NCBI GenBank assembly: GCA_014058105.1
Contig: JACGCM010002568.1
Location: 434,001 to 498,000, forward strand
Direction: 5' to 3'
Length of the DNA stretch: 64,000 nt
From: Kingdonia uniflora
Lineage: Eukaryota > Streptophyta > Magnoliopsida > Ranunculales > Circaeasteraceae
Shown in pieces: positions 46,371-56,793 of the stretch (position 1 is the first letter of the stretch; each line of letters opens with the position of its first letter). The notes under the pieces were generated by a model that was not told where the DNA came from, ran no database searches, and saw nothing but the letters and a program-made list of their open reading frames with translations. Position numbers and translations under genes: made by a program.

Positions 46371-47047
46371 TATAATGGCCTAATTCTGTAAGCTCGAAAT
46401 AGCTCAGAATTAGCTCTCATACCATTGTTCATGTGATAAAAACTAATATGAAATAAGAAATGACACAGGCGATTTAGCATAAAAACCTCTAAATAGGTAA
46501 AAAACCATGACCTTGAGTTAAGGGTTTTTGTAATAGTGACTTCTATTGCTTGAGGCTGATATCTTATTACAAGTGATCTCTCAAACTAGAAATGATGGAT
46601 CTTGTAATTAAGAGGTTTGCTGATATCTTATTATAAGTGATCTCTCAAACTAGAAATGATGGATTATGTAATTAAGAGGTTTGATATTTTGAGAATCAAG
46701 AAAACATAGTTTTCTTGGTGATTTCCTGTATATTTTTCTGGTCCCTATCTCTTATGGACCTTTTTTATTATATAGACCTTTTCTGCAGCTCTCTATCATG
46801 CTAAAGTACGTTCTCTAAACAATATGGTAAGTGGAGCTTGACTGAGTAACTGTTGAGTTGTGAGAGACATTTGTCTTTGACTTGTTCATGCTTTTCTGTT
46901 GTGCTCGACACACGTTCTTCATCATTTCGCGGCGTAGGTATCAATGCTGACTATTTATGTCACATGTAGAATGCGTGAGTCTGATATGGAGGTAGTTCGA
47001 GTTGGAAATAGTTTGAATTGGGTTAGATCGAGGGATAGGTCCCTCCA
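46371..47047 (-). repeat. 5' LTR of element D
   Basis: Aligns with A's LTR at both ends (AATGGCC.AATTC.GTAAGCTC; GATCGAGGGATA.GTCCCT). The inner terminus is TATAAT instead of TGTAAT. A 64-bp tandem duplication sits inside. The partner LTR is outside the window, so the target duplication cannot be checked. Confidence 0.8.
46557..46684. repeat. 64-bp tandem duplication in D's LTR
   Basis: TGATATCTTATTA.AAGTGAT…AATTAAGAGGTTTG is present twice, head to tail, with three or four differences. Confidence 0.92.
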
Positions 47048-47620
47048 GGGGTGGGAGTACTTGTTAGCTAAACATCTAATACTCCTCATATTTATAGCAA
47101 ATAAGGTCATTTGGCTAGAATATACAGACCTTGTAGAACTTTAGGGCTTATAATGCCCTAGTTGTCAAAATAAAGAACGCACACATCTAGCAGTTTTAAA
47201 TAGTTGTCTTGGATAAGAATCTATTAAAACACACTTTAAGGTTAAGATCACCATTTTACGGGGTAAAATTGGGATTTGACGCTTAATAGGATATGAAAAA
47301 GGTTAACCGAGAAGTAATGATATGAAATCACTGACTTAAATGCTATAAAATGCCTTTAGTAATTATTAAAAATCATGTACTTAAATAGGATTTCATACGT
47401 AATAGGATATGAACAAGGTTCACCTACAAGTAATGATTGAGAATCACAAACTTGAATACTATAAATTACCTTTAGTAATGATTGAAAATTATGTACTTAA
47501 ATAGGATTTCATAAGGAACATACACATCTGATGGCTTGGAATATCAATCTTAGCTAAGATTCTATTAAAATACACATTTAACATTAAGATTAACATTTTA
47601 CGGGGTAAAATTAGAATTTA
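47048..47620. repeat. Compound duplication outside element D
   Basis: A block of about 100 bp (GAAC.CACACATCT…TTTTACGGGGTAAAATT) occurs at 47175 and 47516. Between the copies lies a 116-bp tandem pair starting AATAGGATATGAA at 47285 and 47401. No coding potential. It may be a decayed LTR or untranslated region of the copia remnant to the right. Confidence 0.75.
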
Positions 47621-47980
47621 ATTATTAGAAAATAATTTCATGAGTTTTAGAATATTAATATGAATCAACTATAATATGATTTGGAATCATTTATTTTATG
47701 TTATTCTAAGTACTATGATTTGTCTTTAATGCATTTAAAATGTTTATCAAGAATTGTTACTAATTACAATCTACATTTTGCATAACAGATGACCGTCAGC
47801 CCACGTTACAATTGTGAACCATTGCGGCTTGTTGGTTCCAACTGCATTTCTTGGTGTACAGACATAAAATTCCATATATAAACAATGAACATCTCATAGT
47901 CGATTATTATAGATAACACCGTCTCTAAACCACTCAGGGCACATGCCATATTGGTTATGCGAGCCCATCTTTAACCCGAG
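47621..47980. other. AT-rich non-coding stretch
   Basis: I see no gene, repeat pair or promoter that I can support. Confidence 0.5.
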
Positions 47981-47984
47981 CTGA

Positions 47985-48750
47985 AGTTTTAACATCTGCG
48001 TTGTGGAGATCCTTATGCGTTATTGACAAGCTTAGAGGAACGCTTTGGTCTCCAGCAAGCCCTAACGATCTATAAGAACTGCAATCGATGGAACAATTTG
48101 AGGTTATCTTACTTCAAGACTATAGCTGGCTATAACTCAATACTACATAAAATTGGAATGGTAAGGAGGCTCAATAATGATTATATCTTCGCAGAAGAGA
48201 TTTTACAAAAGGCTTTTTCCATATTTTTATAGTCACAAGCTACTCTCAAGATCCAGTATGCAAAATTGGAATTCAATAGACCTAAAGATTTCATTCAACT
48301 CTTGTTTACTGCTGAGTAAGAAGATAAATTTGTTTTTAAAGAAAACAAGAAGTATCCCCCTAGGAGGAGGAGACCACTTGCACAAAAAATCTTATCTCAT
48401 GAGAATGACAACCATGAACGTGGTTCTGAAAGTGGGAATGCGACTGAAGTCGGGAATTGGGGATTCCTGGGCCCTCAGACGAACAACAGGTTTGAAAAGA
48501 TTGGCAAACCATAAATACTAAAGAAGATCAAGAAGAAAAATTCAGAATCATCTTGCTTGAGATGTGGGGTAGCTGAACACTGGGTACAAGATTGTAGGAC
48601 ACCGAGGGTGCCTAAAGCCAAAGTCCTGGCTAACCATATCACCATAGACATAACTTTTATTACTATGAAGTTAGCAGCGTCAGACTTCCTCGTCGACACT
48701 GATGCTGGTATGGATCAACATATGGAGTATTCCATAACGATATCTTAGTA
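47985..48750 (+). pseudogene. Ty1/copia-type gag fragment with zinc knuckle
   Basis: LEERFGLQQALTIYKNCNRW, then WNNLRLSYFKTIAGYNSILH and YIFAEEILQKAFSIF, the UBN2-like Gag of plant copia elements. After two stops and frame changes, CLRCGVAEHWVQDC gives a CX2CX4HX4C zinc knuckle near 48560. The frame ends in TAG near 48749. This is a degenerate capsid gene, possibly belonging to the pol remnants at 50-53.4 kb. Confidence 0.75.
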
Positions 48751-49990
48751 GACATGTGATCTCATATTAGAGAGCAATAGTAATTTCTTTTCTCGCAAAG
48801 ACTTGATTCTTTGTCAATATTCTTGATTATGTTTGGAATAAATCATTTATGTTTCAATAAAGTGTTCGTGACATACATAAAATTTTCAATTTGTTCTAAA
48901 TTGTGATTATTCAAATTTATTGCTTGAGAAATAGTTAAATTTTATGTATGATAGTTGATCTACTACATACAACCCACCTATGGATCTATCTGCTCATTGA
49001 GCATAACCGATAATCAGATGAGGGACGACACATGTCTAAGAGATATTACTATCATGCACTCGATCCTTTTTGTGATATGAACATATTTCTTTTCTCGAAC
49101 CTTGTGCATCGGGGAGGTCATGAATATCATTGGCGTGACCAACATGATAGAATGTACTAAGTGCGTCATGCTATTACTCTCTAACGGTACGATACGGGGT
49201 ATCTAGCCTACATTATAACCTAGAAAATCCAGCCAAATTTTATTGAGTTTAGGGATATACATGATAATGCTTATCACGTAATGACTATCGGAGAAAATGA
49301 CAGACAAGTTTTTGTACATTTATTCTATGTCTAAAGGTTAGAACACACTATTAAAACTGTTTCCAATACAATCCTCATGGCACGGATAGTGAGAAGGATT
49401 ATAAGGATTACATATTAACTTTCCTTAAAAAGAGAGAAGATCCAGAGAGTGTACGTATAACGATTTCTTTCAAGGAAAGTCTATTATTTTATCCTAGTTT
49501 GACCAAGGTGGAGTGGGATCTCTATCCTTTGCTCCAAACGCATCCTTGGAGACACATACAGACCTATCCATCCACATAGTGGCCCAGTTGAGTATTTATG
49601 GTTATAATATACGCATCTAGGAGATGGTCTTACATTTTTCTATTCATAAAATTTTAGAATGCAATGTTAGCACGACTTCTTACTTAGATCATTTAATCGC
49701 AGGATCAGTTCTTGGACTAACTGATCAAAGTCGATTAATGTAACTTGACGGGGGCTTGAGAGTGCTTATCATAGGCTTTTGATGATTATTTTACTGCAAA
49801 ATGGGATAGATGATTAAGCATCGTGAGTACCCCATACCATACTCAACTAGGGATTGGTTGAAAGCCTAATTAAGCGATTTAGGATAATCGTTAGGACACA
49901 GTTATTCCGATCACAGCTTTCGACTAGTGTTCGGAATTTGTATTTTTGCTACCGCAGTAGTGATTAGGGTTCATCCCATAGAAAATTATT
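48751..49990. other. Unassigned repeat-like DNA
   Basis: No credible ORF. The stretch has features of an untranslated or LTR region (CAATAAAG near 48857), but no second copy is present in the window to prove this. Confidence 0.35.
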
Positions 49991-50049
49991 ATGTTATTTT
50001 TTCCCAAAAATGACTAGTAATTGGGTTAGAGCCTGGCGACGCCCTTCAG

Positions 50050-50720
50050 CGAACAATTGGATGTTTTGTACAGTTGCCAATCGCACCACCACAATGTATG
50101 AAGATGGGACCCTCAACGTTGGCCTGATATTATATGGGTTATGATTCGCATCTATTACTAGATATTTGAAACCCACTAGGGACGTATAAATTGCATGGCA
50201 GATAATTATCACTTTGATGAGACGATATTCCCAGCATTGGGGAGATATATGATAGTCAATGCTGAGGATGCTTCCAAGATGTCTTGGATAGCACCATCGT
50301 TCTATCATCTAAATCCCTATACGTAATCTAGGTGACAATAAGGTTTAACGGATTAGAAACCTCCAATAGGTCATAAATGAAATCTCAAGTACATTCACAG
50401 ACACTATTAAAGTACCGTAAGTGTATGTACCTGCAAGTAATACACCTACACAGCAAAACATTCTGGGGGAACTAATACTGTAGCTAAACATTTCAGGATA
50501 ATTTGTACCCCAAACGAATTTGAGCCTCACGTTTAGTGTGAAGCATCATTGGAAGAAAGTATTCTAAGACGGGGAGCTAGAGAATAAGGGACAAATATGA
50601 CTAATGGTGGAGTCAGTTCATCAAGATTGGAACTACCCATGGATATGGCAATAATAGTTACGCAACTAGTTGATGCATTACGAGACTAGCCCACGGTGGC
50701 ACATACGCGTATGATGATAA
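50050..50720 (+). pseudogene. Ty1/copia integrase C-terminal remnant
   Basis: The frame with WQIIITLM also reads, one base over, MADNYHFDETIFPALGR and then WIAPSFYHLNPYT, which I recognise as the segment following integrase in a group of plant copia polyproteins. It is full of stops. The hAT element at 50722 interrupts it. Confidence 0.55.
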
Positions 50721-50721
50721 G

Positions 50722-51671
50722 TAAGGTGGTACACGGGTCGGGTCGGCCCGGGTTTAGGCCAGAATTTGATCCAACCCAAAAATACTAGATCTTTAATTTG
50801 TAACTCCGAACTCGGACCGGCAAACTCCACGACCTGGACCGTAATCGAACTGGAGCTGTCGGGTCGGGTTAGATTTGTACATTAGGTTTCGAGTCACTGA
50901 AGAGATTTTAACGGTAACAACTCTGTACTCTCATCAATCAAAATCAAAATCCAAAATCAAAATCAGACATCGAATGAAGATACCCAAATTCGATCCAAAC
51001 AGAGATAACAAAAATCAAAAGACGACAGTTAATATTTCAACACTAACACTTTAACTTGCAAACACCTTATGTTCACATGTAGAGAAAAAGACGAGAACCG
51101 TTATTATCATTATAGTGATTTGAGGAGTTTGATGAAGAAATTGGGACCCATCTCTTCTTTCATCTTCTAAAGATTGCTGTTGGTCCATAACGAGACGAGG
51201 ATCGGCCGAGTCGAGCACCCACAACCTCCATTGTTCTAAGTTGACTCGAATCGGGAGTGAGTGAGTGAGATGACTCAGAGCGGGAGGGGAGCAGAGTTTT
51301 TTCTTCTCTTCTTCTTGTAGTAACAAAACTTTAATATTCTGTAATTGCTTAGTTGCTATTTGTGGGAGAGGAAAAGATCACCAGATTCAGCAGATTGTCT
51401 TGGAGATTGGAAAGAGAGAGAGAAAGAAGAGGAAGAGGTCGGCTATTAGGTTTAGTTAAGTGTTATATTATAAAACACAAAGTCAGTCCGATAATAACCG
51501 GGTTGTTATATATTAAACCAAAACTAGAAATAAAAACCAATCTGATAATAACCGGGTTGTTATATATTAAACCGAAACCGACCCAGGTTGTCATCAAAAC
51601 CGGACCAAACTAGTCTGATCGGATCGGTCCGGGTCAGTTTCCCGGGTTGGCGGCTTTTATGTACAACCCTA
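50722..51671. mobile_element. Non-autonomous hAT element (950 bp)
   Basis: Flanked by a perfect 8-bp duplication ATGATAAG (50714-50721 and 51672-51679). Ends are TAAGGTGGTAC and GTACAACCCTA, an 11-bp terminal inverted repeat with two mismatches. The subterminal parts are full of CGGGTCGG and CCCGGGTT words. No transposase frame. A 54-bp tandem pair (GATAATAACCGGGTTGTTAT at 51490 and 51544) and a purine-rich GAGAGAGAAAGAAGAGG tract lie inside. Confidence 0.9.
51490..51595. repeat. 54-bp tandem pair inside the hAT element
   Basis: Two copies of GATAATAACCGGGTTGTTAT with flanking sequence, offset by 54 bp. Confidence 0.9.
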
Positions 51672-51739
51672 ATGATAAGAAAATAAAGATCTATTAAAAG
51701 TCTATAATTGCACAACGTAGGATCTTTCAGTAGAGATTT

Positions 51740-52600
51740 GTTGACAAGGTATTCATATTTGATGTTGTGCTCGCCATCAAGGATGAGGATTCAAAACCAC
51801 TTACTATAAATAACTGTACGCTGTTGTACATTGGACAAAGTGGGCATCTAGAATCCAAGCGGAGCTCAGCTTGCTAGCATAATGCGAAGTGATGGCATTA
51901 AGCCTATCGGTTATAAATGGGAAAGGTATGGAAACACGATAAATGCGAAGAGATAATTTGGTCAGGATAAGACTAGTTGCCCAGGAAATCATATATTAAG
52001 AGATCTAGCATTGATTGTAATGTAATCTATTACCCGGTTATGTATGCTATAAAGTTTTGGTACTTATCAGTCTGTCAAGTTGTCGAGGACAAGCTAGATA
52101 TGCGTCTGATATAAATACCACGTATCTATATGGAAAACTAGATATGAATATCTACATGAAGCCACCTAGGGATGTATAAGCTTCTGGAAACAATTAATCC
52201 TGACACATGTGGTGTGTACGTAATAAAACTAGGAAATTTATTATTAACTTGAAGCAATCAGGGCCCATGAGACATAGTAAGTTGACTGAGTATTTGAAGG
52301 TCGGGGACTTTTCAAATATCCTTATCTATCCATGCGTTCTTATTTAAAACACAAAAATTAGCTTTAGTGTCATCATAATAGTGCCATAAATGATTTGGAT
52401 ATCAATAGTCCTCTGGAGGAGATTGCGAGATCCGCTGTATACCTTAGGAAAAAAATCAAAATAAAAAACCTTGGGAAACTAAGTAGTATCTCGATTTTCA
52501 GATCAAACGTCTTAGTAGTGGCATAATAATACACCAAGGAATATATATTGAAAGAGTTATGTAACACTTCGATATGGATATAACACATGGTGCTAAGTCA
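51740..52600 (+). pseudogene. Ty1/copia reverse transcriptase remnant
   Basis: Readable scraps in order: IKPIGYKWERYGN, RIRLVAQEI, DINTTYLYGKLDMNIYMKPP near 52100-52165, LKQSGPMRHSKLTEYLK near 52250, and KNLGKLSSISIF near 52470. These follow the order of copia RT (GCKWV, ARLVAQG, DV.TAYLYG, LKQSGR.WY, KDLG). Stops and indels throughout. The catalytic YVDD is not recognisable. Confidence 0.75.
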
Positions 52601-53420
52601 TTTATTGTGCGCCCATCACTTGGGTCTGGACAACGACATCTTTCACCATCCTATTGGGTCGGGGGGGGGGGGGAACTCCTAGGGCCGTGACTCGATAGCT
52701 AGAAGGTGTTTTGCTATAGGTAGCAAGGTATACTAGTCCCGATGACTCATTCGCAATGAGCTGTTTGGCTTGCCATAGCTTTTTTCCTACCCAAATGTAC
52801 TGGAATGTGATCAGGCACATTCTGAGGTATCTGAACGGTATGAAAAACTGGGGTCTGTTCTACTCGAAATGGTAAACGTAAAAGTATAGTGTATACTGAT
52901 ACAAAATACTTCTCCGACCCACATAGAGACCATTGTTAAATGGATTATGTGTTTATGTACGGGGGTACATAAAAATTCTTGGAGATCGATAAAGCAGACG
53001 GCGGTAGCTACATCCTCAAACCACGAAGATTTTAACACTTAATGAAGCTGACAGGGAATGATGGTTATTCTCCAAGATACATCTCATCAGCCAAAGTTAT
53101 AGCATGCTCTACCTAAGATAAAATATCGACTATGTATGAAGACAACTCAGCTTGCATCATTCAATTCAATAGTAATTTATCAATGATGACAAAATGAAGC
53201 ATGTTTCACAGAAGCCATTCAATCCTTATGAATTATAAAAGGCGAATGAGATTGGCGTTGTTGAAGATATTTTAGAAGACATTTTTGCAAACCTATTTAC
53301 GAAGATTCTTGCACCACTTACGTTCAAGCTACTAGTACACGGAATTGGCATATAAAAGATTTATTCATCAATATCTCAGGGAGATAGATCTCGAGGGAAA
53401 TCGACGTCAAGGGGAGTAGT
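52600..53420 (+). pseudogene. Ty1/copia RNase H remnant
   Basis: SWRSIKQTAVATSSNHEDF near 52975 and YEDNSACIIQFNSN near 53135 are the two best conserved blocks of copia RNase H. The end (KIF.KTFLQTYLRRFLHHL, near 53265-53310) corresponds to the DNLADLFTKSLP block in a shifted frame. An 11-G run at 52661-52671 lies in the spacer. Confidence 0.78.
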
Positions 53421-53642
53421 CCCAACCTAACGTGGACACATGTGTGTTGAACTCGTTTTCCTGATAGTTCAATTTTTATCCTAACAGGTTTAACTGAGTA
53501 GAGGTTTTGATGAGGCAATGTATATGCGTTCACAATCCATACGGGGCATAGGGTTGTACTCTCTCCTTGCACAGCTTTTTGCCCAAGGGGGTTTTGCTAG
53601 TAGTGGTTTTGATGAGGCAAGTCATCTTGGTATAAAACACCT

Positions 53643-53935
53643 TAAGGGGGAGTATTAGGAGTTGGGTCCAGTCTAAGGTTGGAGCCCAACTGGGTTGGGG
53701 TATTTACTGGACTCCTAACAAGCCCATATGCCTTTAGATTTTATGGGGAAAGTTTAAGTAGGATAGGTAACCTAAGTTGTTGGGTTATCCTCTTTGTAGT
53801 ACGTACAGAGAAACACAATTCAATCAATAAAGATATCCTTATTTCTCTCTCAATTGCTCTTGATAGATCTTCTAGTTTAATCTATTATTGTCCAGTAACT
53901 TATTCATTTTAAAGACTCGGTTATTTAAAGGCAGT
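53643..53935 (+). repeat. Polypurine tract and 3' LTR of the worn copia element
   Basis: CTTAAGGGGGAGTA is a typical copia polypurine tract. The LTR then begins TATTAGGAG (expected TGTTAGGAG) and contains an inverted pair, TTAGGAGTTGGGTCCAGT against ACTGGACTCCTAAC, and a polyadenylation-like CAATCAATAAAGATAT. The right end and the 5' LTR could not be placed. Confidence 0.65.
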
Positions 53936-53966
53936 ATGGGGTCTTGCGCAGACTACTCCCACTGAC

Positions 53967-54328
53967 CAGGGGCGAGTGAAGCTAGGAGGGGACCAGTGGA
54001 TTGGCCAAAAATTACTTACCAAATAGCAAAACATGATACATATATGTATAATTTATATATATTTTACCCTACTCAGTTCTAATCATATAATTGATATTTG
54101 TCAAGTAGACAAGTATGTCGTTTTTGACTACCTAAACAAGTCCAACTTCATTAACTTTTAGATTGGGGACTCTTTTCTAAGATTTTTTTTTAACTTGACA
54201 TGATTTCTAATATAAACGATACTAAAATACCCTAATATGCTTCATTTTTTTTTCTCGGGGGCGATGCTCCTAAACCCCCTCATTTTGTTTATTGACCCCA
54301 GTGGGCTAAAGTTCTGGCTTCACCCCTA
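53967..54328. mobile_element. hAT-type MITE (362 bp)
   Basis: Flanked by CCACTGAC (53959-53966) and CCACTAAC (54329-54336), an 8-bp duplication with one change. Ends are CAGGGGCGAGTGAAGCTAG and CTGGCTTCACCCCTA, a terminal inverted repeat with a 3-base gap. No ORF. Confidence 0.85.
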
Positions 54329-54456
54329 CCACTAACCATTAACATGTACTACGGTTTCATTTCAGTATCGACCATTGGTACTCATATCATAAACCACCAT
54401 GGCCGACCTCCATCAGACTTAACATGGTAGGATTTCTTACCAGGATTAAAGTCTTA

Positions 54457-54910
54457 GAGCATCTTCAATATAGTGGTATGCTATTAAGGTTTTTCCATAC
54501 TCTTGCAAAAAACCCATCCAACAGGGGTATGGTGCTCAACATACTCACCCCTATACCCCTCCAAAGTATGTGAAACCTGAACTTGGTGAGGAGTATGTGC
54601 ATGCCGCCTAGGCGCTGAACCGTTTAGCGCCCAACATCTTTTATAATATAGTTGTTTTGGTGCTGAATTGTTCAGCCCCTAACAATTTTTTAAATATAGC
54701 TGTCTAAGGGGAAAAGTAATAATTAGCAGACGCCAGGCACTGAACCGTTCAACGCCCAAGAAAAAATACATATCATTTGGCTTTTTGGTGTCAGGCGCTG
54801 AACCGTTAAGCGCCCAAGATTTTTTTTTTCCTATTAGACTAAAGCAGTATGCGATTCGGGAATTCCGGTATGGTAAACAGGAACATCATACTCTTCTGTT
54901 TGAGATGCTC
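54457..54910. mobile_element. PIF/Harbinger-like MITE (454 bp) with four internal hairpins
   Basis: Flanked by TTA on both sides (54454-54456 and 54911-54913). Ends are GAGCATCTTCAA and TTTGAGATGCTC, a common terminal inverted repeat of TTA-duplicating plant MITEs. It carries no coding sequence. Four copies of a GGCGCTGAACCGTT.AGCGCC palindrome occur inside. Confidence 0.85.
54611..54815. repeat. Four palindromic GGCGCTGAACCGTTNAGCGCC motifs
   Basis: Copies at 54611, 54659, 54736 and 54794. The first and last are nearly perfect hairpins (GGCGCT/AGCGCC stems). Copies two and three have lost stem pairs. AT-rich spacers of 26-55 bp separate them. Confidence 0.88.
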
Positions 54911-54939
54911 TTAGTATAAAACATCACTATGTCAACAAA

Positions 54940-55556
54940 GGTTGTCATTCTCTTACCCTCCCTCTTCATACCCCTATTCAAAGACTATGCCAAACACATC
55001 AACTCATAAAAATTGTAACTCATTTGGTAGGGAGCGACATCAAACAAATTCAAAACTTCTTTCACATTATTACATATTACTAAAGGCAATTGCCATCCCT
55101 AGATTTAGTTGCCCAATATAAACCAATACCCCTGATGTAGGGCTATACCTGGCATCCCCTTAATAGAGGTCGAGGTAATTCAGTCGCTCACATAACGTGT
55201 CTTCTGATATAACCTCAGCCATCTTTCATCTGCAGAATCAACCTCTCTTCTACCTTCCTCCTTGACTTCACCGTCAATCTCCTCCTATTCACTTTTAGAC
55301 CCAGCCTCCTCCTCATCAGAATCTTCCCCAGATTCCTTTTTGCACTGTCAACCTCCTCCATCAGACTTCACCTTTAGTCTCCTCCTTATCATAATTCTTA
55401 CTCTCATCATATTCCCTTACCTTCTAGACATTTGAATAGGGTGGTGGTCGTGAGGTACCCTCACCGAAGTCCTTCACCTGAGGCAGGACATCCACAATAT
55501 CCTCATCGCTATTACTGGAATCACCTTGACCAGGAATGTGTTCACCAGACATGGTT
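54940..55556 (-). pseudogene. Acidic ORF remnant, family unknown
   Basis: An ATG at 55553 opens MSGEHIPGQGDSSNSDEDIV and reads about 42 codons to a stop. Further leftward, frames rich in Glu, Asp and Ser (DSDEEEAGSKSE; EEIDGEVKEEG) continue for about 250 bp. It resembles the acidic N-terminal parts of transposon accessory proteins, such as C's antisense gene, but I cannot assign it. Confidence 0.35.
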
Positions 55557-55799
55557 ACAGTTTCTTCGTCAAAATCGATCAGCCTATTAAACAGTTTTTG
55601 AGTGTATATTTACCTTCAAAAGTAAAGGCAAAAATAGATAATTAGGGTCGACCCTAAGAAAATCCATACATATGGGATTTGACACTACAACCGATGCATC
55701 GACCACTGCACTTTAAGGGACGGTTCCCCCTGAAGAATTTTGTTAAAAACAAATAGGTATATAAAAAAAAAAAAATATGCACATTTTTCTTTTTCTTAA

Positions 55800-55880
55800 T
55801 GACACTAAGGAAAGTTAGCTCAACTAGTAAAGTGAGGAGCTCCTAATCCAAGAGTCTAAGGTTCAATTCTTGATGTCATC
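55800..55880 (+). repeat. SINE-like segment with tRNA-type boxes
   Basis: TTAGCTCAACTAGTAAAGTG resembles an A box, and AAGGTTCAATTCTTGATG about 35 bp downstream resembles a B box (GGTTCAATTC). The fold is too poor for a functional tRNA. A tRNA-derived SINE fragment is the simplest reading. Confidence 0.4.
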
Positions 55881-56039
55881 AAATAAGAGCCTTATTTTGA
55901 TAAATTTTTTACCTTAAGCTGATCATGTCATTGCCGCATAAAACTTCAATTTTTTCAACGAGAGGAGAAGTGAATCTGTATAATTTGCTAGTCAAATATA
56001 ATATTATATTTGATTAACTTTTAAGCTTAAAATACCGTT

Positions 56040-56153
56040 AAATGGCAAAAAAATTTTAGGGGGGCACCACCCCCAAAACCCCCGATACCCTAATATAATT
56101 CATCGTACTACTTTTGCTCCCCCCCCCCAAACATGAAATTCTGGCTTCGCCCC
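56040..56153. mobile_element. End of a hAT-like repeat (CTGGCTTCGCCCCTG terminus)
   Basis: The stretch ends CTGGCTTCGCCCCTG, the same terminus as the MITE at 53967-54328, preceded by a run of about ten C. I cannot find the matching left end or a target duplication, so the element may be truncated. Confidence 0.45.
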
Positions 56154-56760
56154 TGTTGACAACTAAAAAACATCAATAGAAGGCAAAAAGGATACGACAC
56201 TATGATCGGCCATAGTCATGATCGACCACAAATGCCACTACTTCCACGTATACTTTGACCTTCTCCCAACACGATCAGATCCGTTAGGATGTCAGCAGGG
56301 GACAAGCTAATCTGATACAGTCAGAAGCTGGAAGACAACTATAGGTGAGCTGTATAAAGAAGACCAATGTAAGGTCATCATCTACTATGACATTACCCCC
56401 CTATGCCCTAGAAATAGAGGAGGTGAGGCAGGGTTGAAGGGTTCACAACTCCTCCCTCTTGGATCCAGATCATTTAGATCGGCCAGACTTAACCCTCTAA
56501 ACTCTCAATAACAATCGACCACATTGTAATTTCATCAATATATACCATACTACATTTAAATCATCTATAGAAGTCATGGAACATCCTATTTACATGACTC
56601 CACATAATTATTGTGTCTTATTATCTTGTTTAATTATCCCCTCAAATATAATTTGGTGTAAGGACGGTTCTACTCTACACGGAATTGAACCTTTACATAT
56701 ACACCACATTACCTAGTTTTAGTGTATATAAAGAATACATATAACGTAACAAACCTTCAC
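56154..56760 (+). repeat. Probable LTR scrap
   Basis: The order TATA-like CTAGAAATAGAGGAGG (near 56408), leader-like CTCCCTCTTGGATC, polyadenylation-type AT-rich segment and GTGTAAGGACGGTTC.ACTC looks like the R-U5 half of a gypsy LTR. No second copy is present in the window. Confidence 0.35.
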
Positions 56761-56793
56761 TGCTCTTTTATGAACTTGACAGAGATCCTCATG

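Larger units (their letters stand above)
42892..47047 (-). mobile_element. Element D: Tat-type element truncated by E, 5' part only
   Basis: Contains the 5' LTR, PBS, gag, protease and the N-terminal RT. The rest of pol and the 3' LTR must lie left of the window, beyond E. Proteins and LTR ends resemble those of A (for example CGAGGGATA.GTCCCT at the LTR end), so D and A are sister families. It is heavily decayed and the oldest layer of the nest. Confidence 0.82.

Noticed and set aside
50722..51671. GC-rich promoter or CpG island of a host gene
   Set aside because: The 8-bp duplication and terminal inverted repeats show a hAT element, and no gene follows.
55800..55880. tRNA gene
   Set aside because: A and B box words are present, but acceptor, D and T stems do not pair.
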